Positions 30,973-40,115 of a stretch of DNA of 64,000 nt are shown here, in pieces. The position numbers and the translations under genes are program-made. Origin of the DNA: Portunus trituberculatus (Eukaryota > Arthropoda > Malacostraca > Decapoda > Portunidae); assembly GCF_017591435.1 (NCBI RefSeq), contig NC_059269.1:612435-676434 (forward strand), read 5' to 3'. The notes under the pieces were generated by a model that saw only the letters and a program-made list of their open reading frames with translations, made no database searches and was not told the origin of the DNA. Each line of letters begins with the position of its first letter. Position 1 is the first letter of the stretch.

Positions 30973-31371
30973 CTACACTATTGTGGTGCTTTCCACGTCC
31001 TCCTCGTAAAACCCGGAGCAGCCTTCCCTCTGAGAACAATCTCTCGCAAGATGCCCCACTTGGTCACAAATGAAACACTTGCCGGAGAAACTCCCCCTGG
31101 CATCCGCCAGACGCTTCCGCGTGCAGGCCCTCACCAAGTGAGGTCCTCCACACCGATGGCACTCACGGCCACCACGCCTCTTTGCCGCCCTGTCAACACG
31201 AGGCACCACCGCTGGTTCAAGCCCAGGGCCCAAAACCGCCCGATACGCAGACATACGGTCCCGTACCAACGTCACCAACCTGTCAAAGGGAGCAGAGTAC
31301 ACGTCAGGTAGCAAAATCGCCCACCTACGCGTCTGAGGCTGCAGCCCCTCCAAGAATTTTGCGAAGAACAT
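30973..31371 (-). CDS. Gypsy-type Gag C-terminal part with two zinc knuckles
   Basis: The 132-codon frame contains FLEGLQPQTRRWAILLPDVY (end of capsid-like domain), then CHRCGGPHLVRAC (about 31123-31165) and CFICDQVGHLARDC (about 31040-31081). The second is a classic CCHC; the first has only three of the four usual ligands. These nucleocapsid motifs bind element RNA. The frame runs on to VESTTIV, just upstream of the protease. Confidence 0.85.
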   Translation of the reverse strand: MFFAKFLEGLQPQTRRWAILLPDVYSAPFDRLVTLVRDRMSAYRAVLGPGLEPAVVPRVDRAAKRRGGRECHRCGGPHLVRACTRKRLADARGSFSGKCFICDQVGHLARDCSQREGCSGFYEEDVESTTIV

Positions 31372-31880
31372 ATCACTCTCTTTCGCCCCATTCTCGCCCC
31401 TAATCGCAAGATGTCATCCACATAGACATCCACTGACTCGCCGACCTGCAACTGACGAGCAGTGAACTGTCTATATGCCTCCTGCCACATGCCATACTGA
31501 GATAGCAATGCCCCTTCACGACATCCCAATTGGACGCCTCCGCTACTCACTACACTCGAGCAGCAGGACCCTCGAGCAGGAAGTCCACCACTTCCTCCGG
31601 CCTAACGGGTTCGATCGCACACTTACGCTCGAACTCGTCTAGCCACTGCGACAAATCAACCGATCCGTCACCACTAAACTTGGACAGACTCCTTCCAAGT
31701 CGGTCTATGATTGGACCTTTAGCCTGCATCAACAGACTCAAGCTCGCCACATCAATAGACCCGACAGCCTGAGCCGCCCGACCTGCCCCATCACATCCGG
31801 TGAAACACTCTTCTCTTCCCACACGACCCCTCATCCTTACCTGCCCAGTCCGGACACTTACCCTCCTTATCAGCCATTCC
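31272..31880 (-). pseudogene. Gypsy-type Gag N-terminal part
   Basis: Minus-strand frames include GPIIDRLGRSLSKFSGDGSV with DLSQWLDEFERKCAIEPVRP, a capsid-like KFxGDG...W...F pattern, and ARQLQVGESVDVYVDDILRL. Register is lost at about 31550. A possible earlier ATG lies near 31877, about 40 nt inside the 5' LTR. Confidence 0.7.
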
Positions 31881-31917
31881 TACGGCAACGAAGGCAGTTA
31901 GCAAAGCCTAGATAGCT

Positions 31918-32256
31918 TGTGGGACTCATGCCACTGCGATGCACAAGCCCAGTAGTCCTGTAGACCCACGTGGTTCCCCGCCTGACCTCCGTACCTCCCC
32001 ACAGTCACCCCTACACCACCAATTCGGCAAATGTTAACTTGCCCGCCACACTTACACCTACTGCAAGTGCTACGACACCAAATCCTGCCAGGAATCCGAG
32101 AGGTTGAGTATCAAAACGTTATGAACTCGCAGCGCCACATCCTCCTGTGTGCCTCTTCGCCTGACTGACGCCACCACTGGCCAGACCGAGGCCCAGCCGC
32201 GCAACGCCCAGCGCAGCGAGGAGGCTCCTCGCTGCCAACGGCACACCGCCACCACA
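31918..32256 (-). repeat. 5' LTR of the Gypsy-type element
   Basis: This is the direct-repeat partner of 27564-27899, with TG...CA ends, followed by GTATC. On the coding strand it ends ...CCCACA, and the next bases are AGCTATCTAGGC. They lack the TGG that normally starts a tRNA primer-binding site. Confidence 0.92.
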
Positions 32257-32872
32257 GTATCCTTGATCATATTGTCGTATTCCCTTAATGTCCAAGAATT
32301 TGTTTTAGGAGGTACATAGGTCACCATGATTATAAATTCTTTTCCATCACTTTTTATCCTTATGCTTATCACTTTTGCGTTGTTCTTCCCATACCAAACC
32401 TTATCCACATTTATTTATTTCTTCGTCATAATCATAACTCCTCCTCCACCTTTACTTTCTCTATCCTTTCTCCATATATTATATTTATTATCCAAATTTA
32501 TCTTTGTTTTTTCATGCAATTTTGTCTCAGTCAAACACACTATATCAGGCTTCTCCACCATCATATAGTCTTGCAATTCCAATCTACTTGACAGTATCCC
32601 ATCTATATTAGTATACATTACGGTCCACCACTGCTCCCTCTATTTCTCCGCATTCCTTCTTTCCACATACCACTTTCTGACTCTCTTTCCTATAACTCTC
32701 CAAAAAAACTTTTCTCTGCTCCTCAGACTGCTCATCATTTTCCCTTCTCGCCTCTTCCACCAATTCCTTATATCTTCTCCTCTCTTCCTCATTTCTATTC
32801 TTTCTCACAAACACCTCTTTACAACCTTCTATCTCTCTTAACTTTGATGTTCTATATAGGATATCCTCCGCA
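32257..32872 (-). mobile_element. LINE D2, 5' part beyond the Gypsy insertion
   Basis: The minus strand encodes the endonuclease N-terminal half (YTNIDGILSSRLELQDYMMV, IVCLTETKLHEKTKINLDNK, YNIWRKDRESKGGGGVMIM, VTYVPPKTNSWTLREYDNMI) and a charged upstream segment (NRNEEERRRYKELVEEARRE). The copy is cut at the centre of a perfect inverted repeat at 32840-32898. Confidence 0.85.
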
Positions 32873-32898
32873 GATATCCTATATAGAACATCAAAGTT
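32840..32898. repeat. Perfect 26-bp inverted repeat with 7-nt loop
   Basis: The arms at 32840-32865 and 32873-32898 are exactly complementary, with loop CTCCGCA; CTATCT further out also pairs after a short mismatch. The left arm is LINE D2 coding sequence (…SYRTSKLREIEG on the minus strand), and the right arm is a copy of it in reverse. This looks like a snap-back of the cDNA at the 5' end of the insertion. A bidirectional terminator is less likely. Confidence 0.9.
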
Positions 32899-32911
32899 GA
32901 AGATAGTGTGA

Positions 32912-32914
<3 letters not shown>

Positions 32915-32958
<44 letters not shown>
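32915..32958. repeat. (GT)n microsatellite, tail of LINE C2
   Basis: A GT run of about 44 bp is followed directly by the family C 3' repeat TATTTACCTAATTG. Confidence 0.95.
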
Positions 32959-32960
<2 letters not shown>

Positions 32961-33117
32961 TTACCTAATTGTATTTACCTAATTGTAACATACGGGAAAA
33001 GAGCTATGCTCGTGTTGTCCCGTCTCCATATCTATTAATGTCCAGCTTTTCTTAAAATCATGAATATTCCTTGCGTTGACCACTTCCACGTCTAAACTAT
33101 TCCATGCTTCCACCCTT

Positions 33118-33588
33118 CTATGAGGAAGCTATATTTTTCACATCTCTCCTATAAGTGGCCATTTTAGTTTTTCCCATGCCCTCTCGACATTCTTTCATTC
33201 CACATACACAGATCTTCCCTATCCATTTTTCCATGCCAATCATCACTCTGTATATTGCTATCAGGTCTCCCCTTTCTCTTCTGTTTTCCAGGGTCGGAAG
33301 TTGCATTCTTTTCAGTCTGTCTTCATAAGTCAAATCTCTTAAGTCAGGCACCATTTTTGTTGCAGCCCTCTGTACTTTCTCTAGTTTCCTTATGTGTTTC
33401 TTTAAGTTCGGAGCCCACTGTATTGTTGCATATTCAAGCCTCGGTCTTATCATTGCAGTAATTATTTTCTTCATCATTTCTTCATCTAAATATACGAACG
33501 CCACTCTTATGTTCCTCAATAAGTTCAATACTTCTCCAATTATTTTGTTTATATGTCTCTCTGGCGATAGGTCATTGGTAATTGTCAC
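33118..33588 (-). pseudogene. LINE C2 RT thumb and C-terminus
   Basis: A 156-codon frame reads TITNDLSPERHINKIIGEVL, IRPRLEYATIQWAPNLKKHI, RKLEKVQRAATKMVPDLRDL and TLENRRERGDLIAIYRVMIG. C1 has the same stretch broken by two single-base deletions, so C2 is the better-preserved copy here. Confidence 0.85.
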
Positions 33589-33986
33589 CCCAAGGTCTTT
33601 TTCTTCATGACTGGTTTTATGTCTTCATTTCCTATCTTGTACATACTCCTGATTCTTCTTTCACTCTTGCCAAACTCTATTTTCTTGCATTTTGTCGTGT
33701 TGAACTCCATTTGCCATGTACAGCTCCATTTCCATATTCTGTCCAAGTCTTCCTGGAGTAGTTCGCAATCTTTGTCACATCTCACTTTTCTTAACAATTT
33801 TGCATCGTCTGCAAATAGGCTCACATAACTGGACACCCCATCCACCATGTCATTTATGTAGACCGCAAACATTACTGGTGCCAACACTGATCCCTGTGGA
33901 ACTCCACTCTCCACCAAGCCCCATTCTGATGGTCTGTCCTTAATTATTGTTCTCATTTCTCTTCCTACCAAAAGTCTTCCATCCAT
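33585..33986 (-). pseudogene. LINE C2 RT palm, motifs B and C
   Basis: The frame matches C1: VESGVPQGSVLAPVMFAVYI and SLFADDAKLL. It carries the same frame-ending change (MKKKTLG). At DNA level one G/A difference to C1 is seen near 33867. Confidence 0.85.
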
Positions 33987-34441
33987 TTTAGTAAACTGCC
34001 ATGCACTCCTCCTACCATTTCAAGTTTCCAGATCAGTCTCCGGTGTGGTACCTTATCAAAGGCCTTTTTTAAATCCAGATATATTCCATCAGCCCAACCA
34101 TCTCTTTCCTGTATTACATCTATCACCCTCGAATAGTAACATATCAGGTTTGTCGTGCATGAACGCCCTTTTCTAAAACCAAATTGACACTCACAAAGTA
34201 TGTCATTTTTCTCCAAGAAGTCTGTCCATCTATTCTTCACCACCCTCTCACACATCTTAGCTACCACACTTGTAAGTGACACTGGTCTATAGTTCAATGG
34301 GTCTCTCTTGTTACCTGATTTATAGATTGGGACAATGTTAGCTCTTTTCCAGTCTTGGGGCACTACACCTTCCCTTAATGAGGCATCAATTACTTCACAA
34401 ACTTTTTCTGCCAGTTGCTCCTGCATTCTCTTAAAATCCAT
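33965..34441 (-). pseudogene. LINE C2 RT fingers and motif A
   Basis: This 158-codon frame looks the same as its C1 counterpart, including the artificial MDFKRMQEQL start produced by a shared frameshift. It includes NYRPVSLTSVVAKMCERVV and YLDLKKAFDKVPHRRL. Confidence 0.88.
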
Positions 34442-34970
34442 CCTGATACCCCATCAGGTCCCACAGCTTTTCTCACTTCTAAACTCCCCATCATATTCTT
34501 GATCTCCTCCACAGTTACTTGAAACTCCTTCATAATCCCTTTCTGTTCCATTACCAGTGGTTTGTCAAAAGCAGTCTCCTTTGTGAATACCTTCCGAAAG
34601 CATCCATTCATAGCCTCTGCCATTTCCTGGGATCTTCACTGCATACTCCATTTACTTCTAAACTTTCAATACTTTCTCTATTTTTGATGTTGTTGTTCAC
34701 ATGTCTGTAAAAAGCCTTGGTTGGTCTTTACATTTATCAATTATATCCTTTTCTTGTTTCTTTCTTTCTTCTCTTCTAATCAACACATATTCATTTCTTG
34801 CTCTTTTGTAACTTTCCCACTGCTTAATCCGTCTTTTCCTTCTCCACCTCTTCCATGCATCCTCTTTTCTTGTTCTAGCCTTTTCACATCTATCGTTAAA
34901 CCAGTCCTGCTTTCCAACTTCTCTATGTTGTCTTATTGGTACAAATTTTTCTCACCTTCTTTGTATATTT

Positions 34971-35506
34971 TTATAAATTCCTTCCACTTTTCATTTGCTC
35001 CTTAGCACTCTTGAATTTCATCCAATTTGTCTCTTGAAAGAATTTCTTTAGGTTTCCAAAATCTGTCTTGGCATAATTCCATCTTCCCACTTTATATTCT
35101 TCATTTCTTCTAGATTTCTCTTCATCTATCACCTTGAACTCCAAAACTGCATGATCACTCTTTGCTAAAGGGCACTCCACCCTCATCTCCTCAATGACCA
35201 TTGGCTCTGTACTAAAGACCAAGTCCAGTCTTGACGATGCTCCCTCTCCTCCAAACCTAGTATCTTCTTTGACCCACTGAGTTAACACATTTTCCATTGC
35301 CAGTGTCAATAGTGTATTTCCCATGTTGTCTCTGATCCTTCCATTGACCAGTCCTCCCAACACACCTCTTTACAATTAAAATCTCCCATCATTATAGTTC
35401 GTTCACAGCCACCCAACATTTCTTCCAGACATGTTCCTGTATCACTTATCATTTCTTCATATTCCTGTACTGACCATGCATTTGTCTTAGGTGGTACGTA
35501 CACCAC
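34971..35506 (-). pseudogene. LINE C2 endonuclease, split by one base
   Basis: Two overlapping frames encode VYVPPKTNAWSVQEYEEMIS with MMGDFNCKEVCWEDW, and then LTLAMENVLTQWVKEDTRFG, SSRLDLVFSTEPMV and KSDHAVLEFKVI. They are separated by a missing C relative to C1 (TTTCCCATG against TTTCCCCATG, about 35321). Confidence 0.85.
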
Positions 35507-35880
35507 TATGTAGTGCCTCTTTTTCCTTCATTAGTTTCTGCTCTGATCTTTAGCACTTCTGCCTTTCCCATACCTTCTTTCACTTGATCCACCTTTATAT
35601 CTTTTTAACCAGCAACATCACTCCTCCTCCCATCTTACCTACTCTATTTCTTTTCCAAACATTATATTTCCTTCTCCAACCATCATCAGGTCTTCTCCTC
35701 TCTCAGTTTTGTTTCAGTAAGACCCACAATATCTGGGTTCTTGTCCCTCAAGTAATCGTTGAGTTCTAAAATCCCGATATCACTCCATTTATGTTGGAAT
35801 ACATTACATTCCGCTCATACGTAAGTTTCTTTAGTCCTTTCTTGCTGTACTTTTCTGGGTTATGAACCACTTCCTCAGTC

Positions 35881-36231
35881 TCATATCCAAGATTCTCCAG
35901 AAAAACTCTTTCTTCTCCTCTTCTGTCCTCTCCATTTTTTCAAAGCCTCCTTTCTCAACTCATTTAACATTTCTCTTTCCTTTTCACCGAGATCTCTTCT
36001 CAACCAAATCTTCCTTGTTGTTTCCTGCTGGGCTAGCCTCCATGACTTCTCCACCAATTCATCTACATCCTTTTGTGACTTAAGTTTGATTCTTATTGGC
36101 CTCATACCTTCTCTTGTGAACTTTCCAATTCTATGGAAGTCCTCTATTTCTTGTACTAGGTCTTTTCCCTCCTCCTGCACCACATTAATGATATTATTTA
36201 TCACCTTTTTTATGTTTTTCTCTCTCTCCAT
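35881..36231 (-). CDS. LINE C2 N-terminal RNA-binding-like segment
   Basis: The 116-codon frame reads MEREKNIKKVINNIINVVQE, EIEDFHRIGKFTREGMRPIR, IKLKSQKDVDELVEKSWRLA and IWLRRDLGEKEREMLNELRK. It resembles the nucleic-acid-binding C-terminal part of L1-type ORF1 proteins, here placed in front of the endonuclease. The methionine near 36231 is close to the copy's 5' end, so a longer N-terminus is probably missing. Confidence 0.65.
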   Translation of the reverse strand: MEREKNIKKVINNIINVVQEEGKDLVQEIEDFHRIGKFTREGMRPIRIKLKSQKDVDELVEKSWRLAQQETTRKIWLRRDLGEKEREMLNELRKEALKKWRGQKRRRKSFSGESWI

Positions 36232-36245
36232 TTTACTCGGTGTCT

Positions 36246-36247
<2 letters not shown>

Positions 36248-36316
<69 letters not shown>
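36248..36316. repeat. (GT)n microsatellite at the 5' side of LINE C2
   Basis: A GT run of about 69 bp lies here. Unlike the other GT runs in this region it is not followed by a LINE 3' end, so it may be a pre-existing target microsatellite. Confidence 0.95.
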
Positions 36317-36318
<2 letters not shown>

Positions 36319-36494
36319 GTAGATGTATTAACAAAGTTCCTTTAATTTCTCAGGTGTTGGAAGTATTCTGTATCATGTATGTAGATATGACATAATTTTA
36401 TAGTGTTTTGCTAGCATGTTATGCTTATATTTTGTGTAAACAATTTAGCATGTGCTTGTATTTTCTTTAGAGTATTGTTTGTGCTTAATGTAAA

Positions 36495-36511
36495 CAATAA
36501 TAATAATAATG

Positions 36512-36548
<37 letters not shown>
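36495..36548. repeat. (AAT)n microsatellite
   Basis: About 54 bp of AAT repeats with one GAT variant unit. Confidence 0.95.
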
Positions 36549-36549
<1 letters not shown>

Positions 36550-36866
36550 CAGCATTCTTTGATGCGTTTTTTTTTTTTAAAGAGGGGTGAAGAAAAGACA
36601 GCTAGCTAAAGAGAAAGTGGTGGGAAGAGAAGGGGTGAAATAAAGAGTGAGAAAGACAGTTTGTGGGCTTACCACATTGCTCTTTTTAACGTTTATTTCA
36701 TACAATTTTTATTGTGTTTTATAATATATGTAATTGTAATGCAACCTCACATCACTTCCATACATAATTGTTTCTGCTGCAGCCACAATTGTCCTGCCAG
36801 AACCACAACTTTCCCTAGAACGCAGACTCTTGGGATTATATCCTGCTACAATATGTCTTATTGTAT

Positions 36867-37013
<147 letters not shown>

Positions 37014-37254
37014 AAGGCAATTTTATGTTTCCAGGTAATCTCCAAGAGAAACACAACTAAAGCCTAATTATTAAGAAGACTGTACAGGACTGTAACTGCA
37101 TACAGTTATTTTGTGGAACTTAGTGTGAGAATAATTTGTTTGTGGTCTGTAGATTATGTAGCAAACCTAAGAGACACGGCAACTCGCCCACATGGGATTT
37201 ACAACATATGTACATGAATTTATCGAAGTCCATCTGTTTTGGCGGTCCTCGCTT

Positions 37255-37332
37255 CCTGGGTTTTGGTCCTGAGTCCTGGTCCTGGGTCCTAGGTCCTGGG
37301 GCCTGGTCCTGGTTCCTGGTCCTGTTCTGGGA
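37255..37332. repeat. GGTCCT minisatellite
   Basis: About ten imperfect copies of GGTCCT/GAGTCCTG/GGGCCTG hexamer-like units occur in tandem. They lie just past the 3' end of LINE E and may belong to its 3' UTR. Confidence 0.85.
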
Positions 37333-37364
37333 TCTGGAAAGACTAAAAAGAATGATTACTCCAG

Positions 37365-37790
37365 TCAAATAATGGCCTCCACTTCAGGGGAGGCCATCAC
37401 CTCACTAGACTTGGGAAACCATTTGTGTGTCCTAGGGTGTTGTGTGATAAGTGTGTTATTATAATGATCTGGTTCAGTACATTTTACTTTTTTCCATATA
37501 TTTCTTGCTTTATAATGTATTGATATATTTAATGGTGTTATATTATATTTTATGTGAAGATCCTGATTGGTTAGATTTTCTTCTTCATTATTATTAATAA
37601 ATTGGAATGCTTTATTGAGAACTCTTTGCATTTCTCTTTTATTTGTTTGCGAGACTGCGCACAAAGGGATAGGGGGGTATTCAAGAATAGGTATTAACTG
37701 AGTTTTTACTAGTGATGATTTTAATTTGGGTGTTAAGTTCGTAAATCTTCTTAAATTGCTAAGGACTACATTTCCTTTGTTTTTTTTCAA
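37365..37790 (-). pseudogene. LINE E ORF2 C-terminal region
   Basis: The frame reads VVLSNLRRFTNLTPKLKSSL, VKTQLIPILEYPPIPLCAVS, REMQRVLNKAFQFINNN and a C-terminus with HYKARNIWKKVKC. These are post-thumb blocks of Jockey-like ORF2. It is joined to the RT frame by a frameshift at about 37790 (GHCID, then KKTKGN-like sequence). Confidence 0.75.
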
Positions 37791-38515
37791 TCAATACAGT
37801 GTCCTCTCAGTCCAGTGTGCTGAACCTTCAACCCCAAAAACTTTCCATTTTTGCTTGTATTTATTTCCCTGTTATTTAGTAATATCGGTTTTGTTTTATA
37901 CTGGGCGATTGGGATTATTTTAAATTTATCCTCATTTGTTTTTATTTTCCACATTTTTTCATATTTATTAATTCTATTTATCTCTCTTTCCACCTTTAAT
38001 TTCATCATTGCTTTAGATTTACTTTGCGTTGTTATTACTTGCGTAATGTCATCAGCAAACATGGTGATTAGGCATCCAGGTCCTGGTTGAGGCAGATCAT
38101 TTGTATAAATTGTGTAGAGAGTTGGTGACAACACACTACCTTGAGGTACACCGCTAAATAAATTGATGATATCACTTTTTTCAACTCCAATTTGTACCTG
38201 TGCTGTCCTATTATCTAAAAAGTTACATAAAGACTTTTCAAGAATTTCGGGGAGTCCAAGTTTTAGTAATTTGTATTCAATTCCATTATGCCAAACTTTA
38301 TCAAATGCTTTTGACACATCCCACAACACTAGAAATACTTGTTCTTTATTTGCTAATGCATTTGCTACTGTCTCATAGGTGGTGGCAATGGCTGCATGAG
38401 TTCCCTTATTTGATCTGAACCCATGCTGTCGATCTTTTAGTATATTATTATCTGATAAAAAGGTAATGAGCCTTGAGAGAATCAGTCTTTCATATAGTTT
38501 ACCTTGGACTTCCAA
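37787..38515 (-). CDS. LINE E reverse transcriptase, 242 aa open
   Basis: The frame contains QHGFRSNKGTHAAIATTYET, VLWDVSKAFDKVWHNGIEYK (motif A), FSGVPQGSVLSPTLYTIYTN (motif B), ITMFADDITQVITTQSKSKA (motif C) and the thumb start KFLGLKVQ. Sequence immediately upstream stays in the same frame without an ATG (NYRPISLLEVQGKLYERLIL), so the displayed start is incidental and the RT reaches back to about 38815. Confidence 0.85.
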   Translation of the reverse strand: MEVQGKLYERLILSRLITFLSDNNILKDRQHGFRSNKGTHAAIATTYETVANALANKEQVFLVLWDVSKAFDKVWHNGIEYKLLKLGLPEILEKSLCNFLDNRTAQVQIGVEKSDIINLFSGVPQGSVLSPTLYTIYTNDLPQPGPGCLITMFADDITQVITTQSKSKAMMKLKVEREINRINKYEKMWKIKTNEDKFKIIPIAQYKTKPILLNNREINTSKNGKFLGLKVQHTGLRGHCID

Positions 38516-38825
38516 TAAGGAAATTGGTCTATAATTTATTGGATTTATAGGGGATTTATTTTCTTTAGGTATTAACTTTATTATGGCATGTTTAAAGCAT
38601 TGATGAAAATAACCCGTGGAATAACATGCATTATATATGTTTTTTAATTGCTCTATTGCTTTTTCAGTACATTTTTCTAATATTATTTTGTTTATTTTTG
38701 ACGTACCAGGTGCTCTATTTTTGAATTTCTTTATTATGCCTCTAATCTCATGATTAGTTATTTGTCGGGTGTGAAAATTTTGAGTATTTAATCTGCTAGT
38801 GTCTACTGTTTCAAAATATTGAGTT

Positions 38826-40100
38826 CTAATAATTCATATATGCATTTATATGGTCTGAGTGTTGGATGTCAAAGTTTTGTTCTTCTTCCTCTGTGATTTT
38901 GAATACTTCTTTCCATGTTTTCTCAAATAATCCACATCTCTCCTTATCAGAATAATACTTTTTCCCTTCAGAGTCTTTCATGTATCTTATGTTTGTGTTG
39001 TTACTTCCTTTTAGCTCTTTAATTCTTTTCCAGAATTCTTTAGTGTCCTTATTTTGTTCGATTGTATTTCTTATCTTGTCTTCCCAGTTTTTATTTTGAG
39101 CTTCTTTGCATTTCTCTCTAATTTCAGCTCTAATTCTGATGTATTCTCTGTAATTGTCATGTGACCAACCATTCTTTAGTGCTACTTGTTTATATCTATT
39201 AAATTGAGTTTCTAACTCTATTATTTCTGCAGTGTATTTGATTTGAGTTACTCTTCGTAAATTACTTTTTGGTATTGATTTATCCATTGCTTTATTGACT
39301 GCTTTTACCCATTTTTTAGTTTCAATTTCGATCATATCTGTATTAATCTGGTTTAATGTGTTCACAGAAATTTCCCCATCAATTGTTTCCTGAAACATTT
39401 TCCAATTTGCTTTTCTTACATTATATGTAATTGGTTTTTCTATATATAAAGGTTTTGTTGATAGTGTAAATATTATTGGTAAGTGGTCAGAAGTTGTAAT
39501 TTCACCTGGTTCTATGAGATGATTTAGGAAATGGTGATTGTTAGAAAACACTTTGTCTGGCTTTGTTGCTGCATTATGACTTGAAAAAGTTGGAAAATCT
39601 GGTCCCAAATGTAACATTTTTCCTTGGTTTATGAGAGTCATTAAGCTTTTGCCTACTGTGTTATCGTTGCTATTTCCAAAGTTTTTGTGATTTCCGTTAA
39701 AATCACCCAAAATATATGACGGGATGGAGTTAATTAATATTTTGTACATGTCAGTAAAAGGTAAGTAAGGTCTTCTAGGCAGCAAATAGGTAGTAGCTAT
39801 TAAAATAGGGCCTAGATAAGTTTCTATTTCTACCGCAAGAAAGTCTGTGTCAAAGTCGTCATGAATTTTGTGCTGAATATTATGTTTGATGGCTATGGCT
39901 GAACCGTCTGCTAGACATTCTGTACTATTAACTTTATAAATCCTGTATCCTGGTATTTTTATCGAATCTGTTGTTTTTACACCATGACTATTAATTGCAA
40001 TTATCTCTGGAGAGCTTCTGATATAATAATTTATTAAAGACACTTTGTTGCTATTCCAGTTTAGAACATTATGTTGTATTATTTTTATTGAGTTGATCAT
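38826..40100 (-). CDS. LINE E ORF2 N-terminus: endonuclease and linker, 424 aa open
   Basis: The frame starts MINSIKIIQHNVLNWNSNKV, the usual opening strand of a LINE endonuclease with the Asn. SYILGDFNGNHKNFG gives the Asp-x-Asn pair, and ITTSDHLPIIFTL is the SDH motif (about residues 208-220). One oddity: the usual catalytic glutamate block (LQET) reads IIAINSHGVK, with no Glu visible, so the nuclease may be defective. A charged helical linker (residues about 290-400) follows. The frame stops at NAYMNY, where a frame break precedes the RT. Confidence 0.85.
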   Translation of the reverse strand: MINSIKIIQHNVLNWNSNKVSLINYYIRSSPEIIAINSHGVKTTDSIKIPGYRIYKVNSTECLADGSAIAIKHNIQHKIHDDFDTDFLAVEIETYLGPILIATTYLLPRRPYLPFTDMYKILINSIPSYILGDFNGNHKNFGNSNDNTVGKSLMTLINQGKMLHLGPDFPTFSSHNAATKPDKVFSNNHHFLNHLIEPGEITTSDHLPIIFTLSTKPLYIEKPITYNVRKANWKMFQETIDGEISVNTLNQINTDMIEIETKKWVKAVNKAMDKSIPKSNLRRVTQIKYTAEIIELETQFNRYKQVALKNGWSHDNYREYIRIRAEIREKCKEAQNKNWEDKIRNTIEQNKDTKEFWKRIKELKGSNNTNIRYMKDSEGKKYYSDKERCGLFEKTWKEVFKITEEEEQNFDIQHSDHINAYMNY

Positions 40101-40115
40101 TTTATATATTTATGT

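Larger units (their letters stand above)
27564..32256 (-). mobile_element. Complete Ty3/Gypsy-type LTR retrotransposon inserted in LINE D2
   Basis: Two direct LTRs of about 336 and 339 bp, both TG...CA, bracket 4 kb of internal sequence. GTATC is duplicated at 27559-27563 and 32257-32261. Coding remnants run on the minus strand in the order gag with two zinc knuckles, protease, RT, RNase H, integrase, which is the Ty3/Gypsy order. A purine stretch (ACTGGGGGA on the minus strand) adjoins the 3' LTR as a likely polypurine tract. Several stops and frameshifts interrupt all genes, and the two LTRs differ by several substitutions and small indels, so the insertion is not recent. Confidence 0.92.
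32959..36247 (-). mobile_element. LINE C2 (CR1/L2-type), minus strand, near-identical to C1
   Basis: The order matches C1 over about 3.2 kb, with only scattered single-base differences, and then extends about 75 bp further at the 5' end (to TTTTACTCGGTGTC). Identical peptides occur at 33965-34441 and 34390-34623, and inactivating frameshifts are shared. It sits between its own CA tail and a second CA/GT run of about 69 bp on the 5' side, which may be the original target. Confidence 0.9.
37365..40100 (-). mobile_element. LINE E (Jockey-superclade-like), minus strand
   Basis: On the minus strand, a 424-codon endonuclease-linker frame is followed by an RT frame and a C-terminal frame, separated by only two frame breaks. 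No RNase H is seen. The RT pattern VPQGSVLSPTLYTIYTNDLP...MFADDITQVI resembles Jockey-group (Daphne/Crack-like) LINEs, but I am not certain of the clade. It is AT-rich and unlike the neighbouring C/D families. Its 5' end meets LINE F head-to-head at about 40101-40113. Confidence 0.85.

Noticed and set aside
27564..32256. BEL/Pao or infectious retrovirus-like element
   Set aside because: The order and the VDLKSAY/YVDD RT motifs fit Ty3/Gypsy. No envelope-like frame exists between integrase and the 3' LTR.
32840..32898. Transcription terminator hairpin
   Set aside because: One arm is LINE coding sequence and the structure lies at an insertion edge; a replication foldback explains it better.
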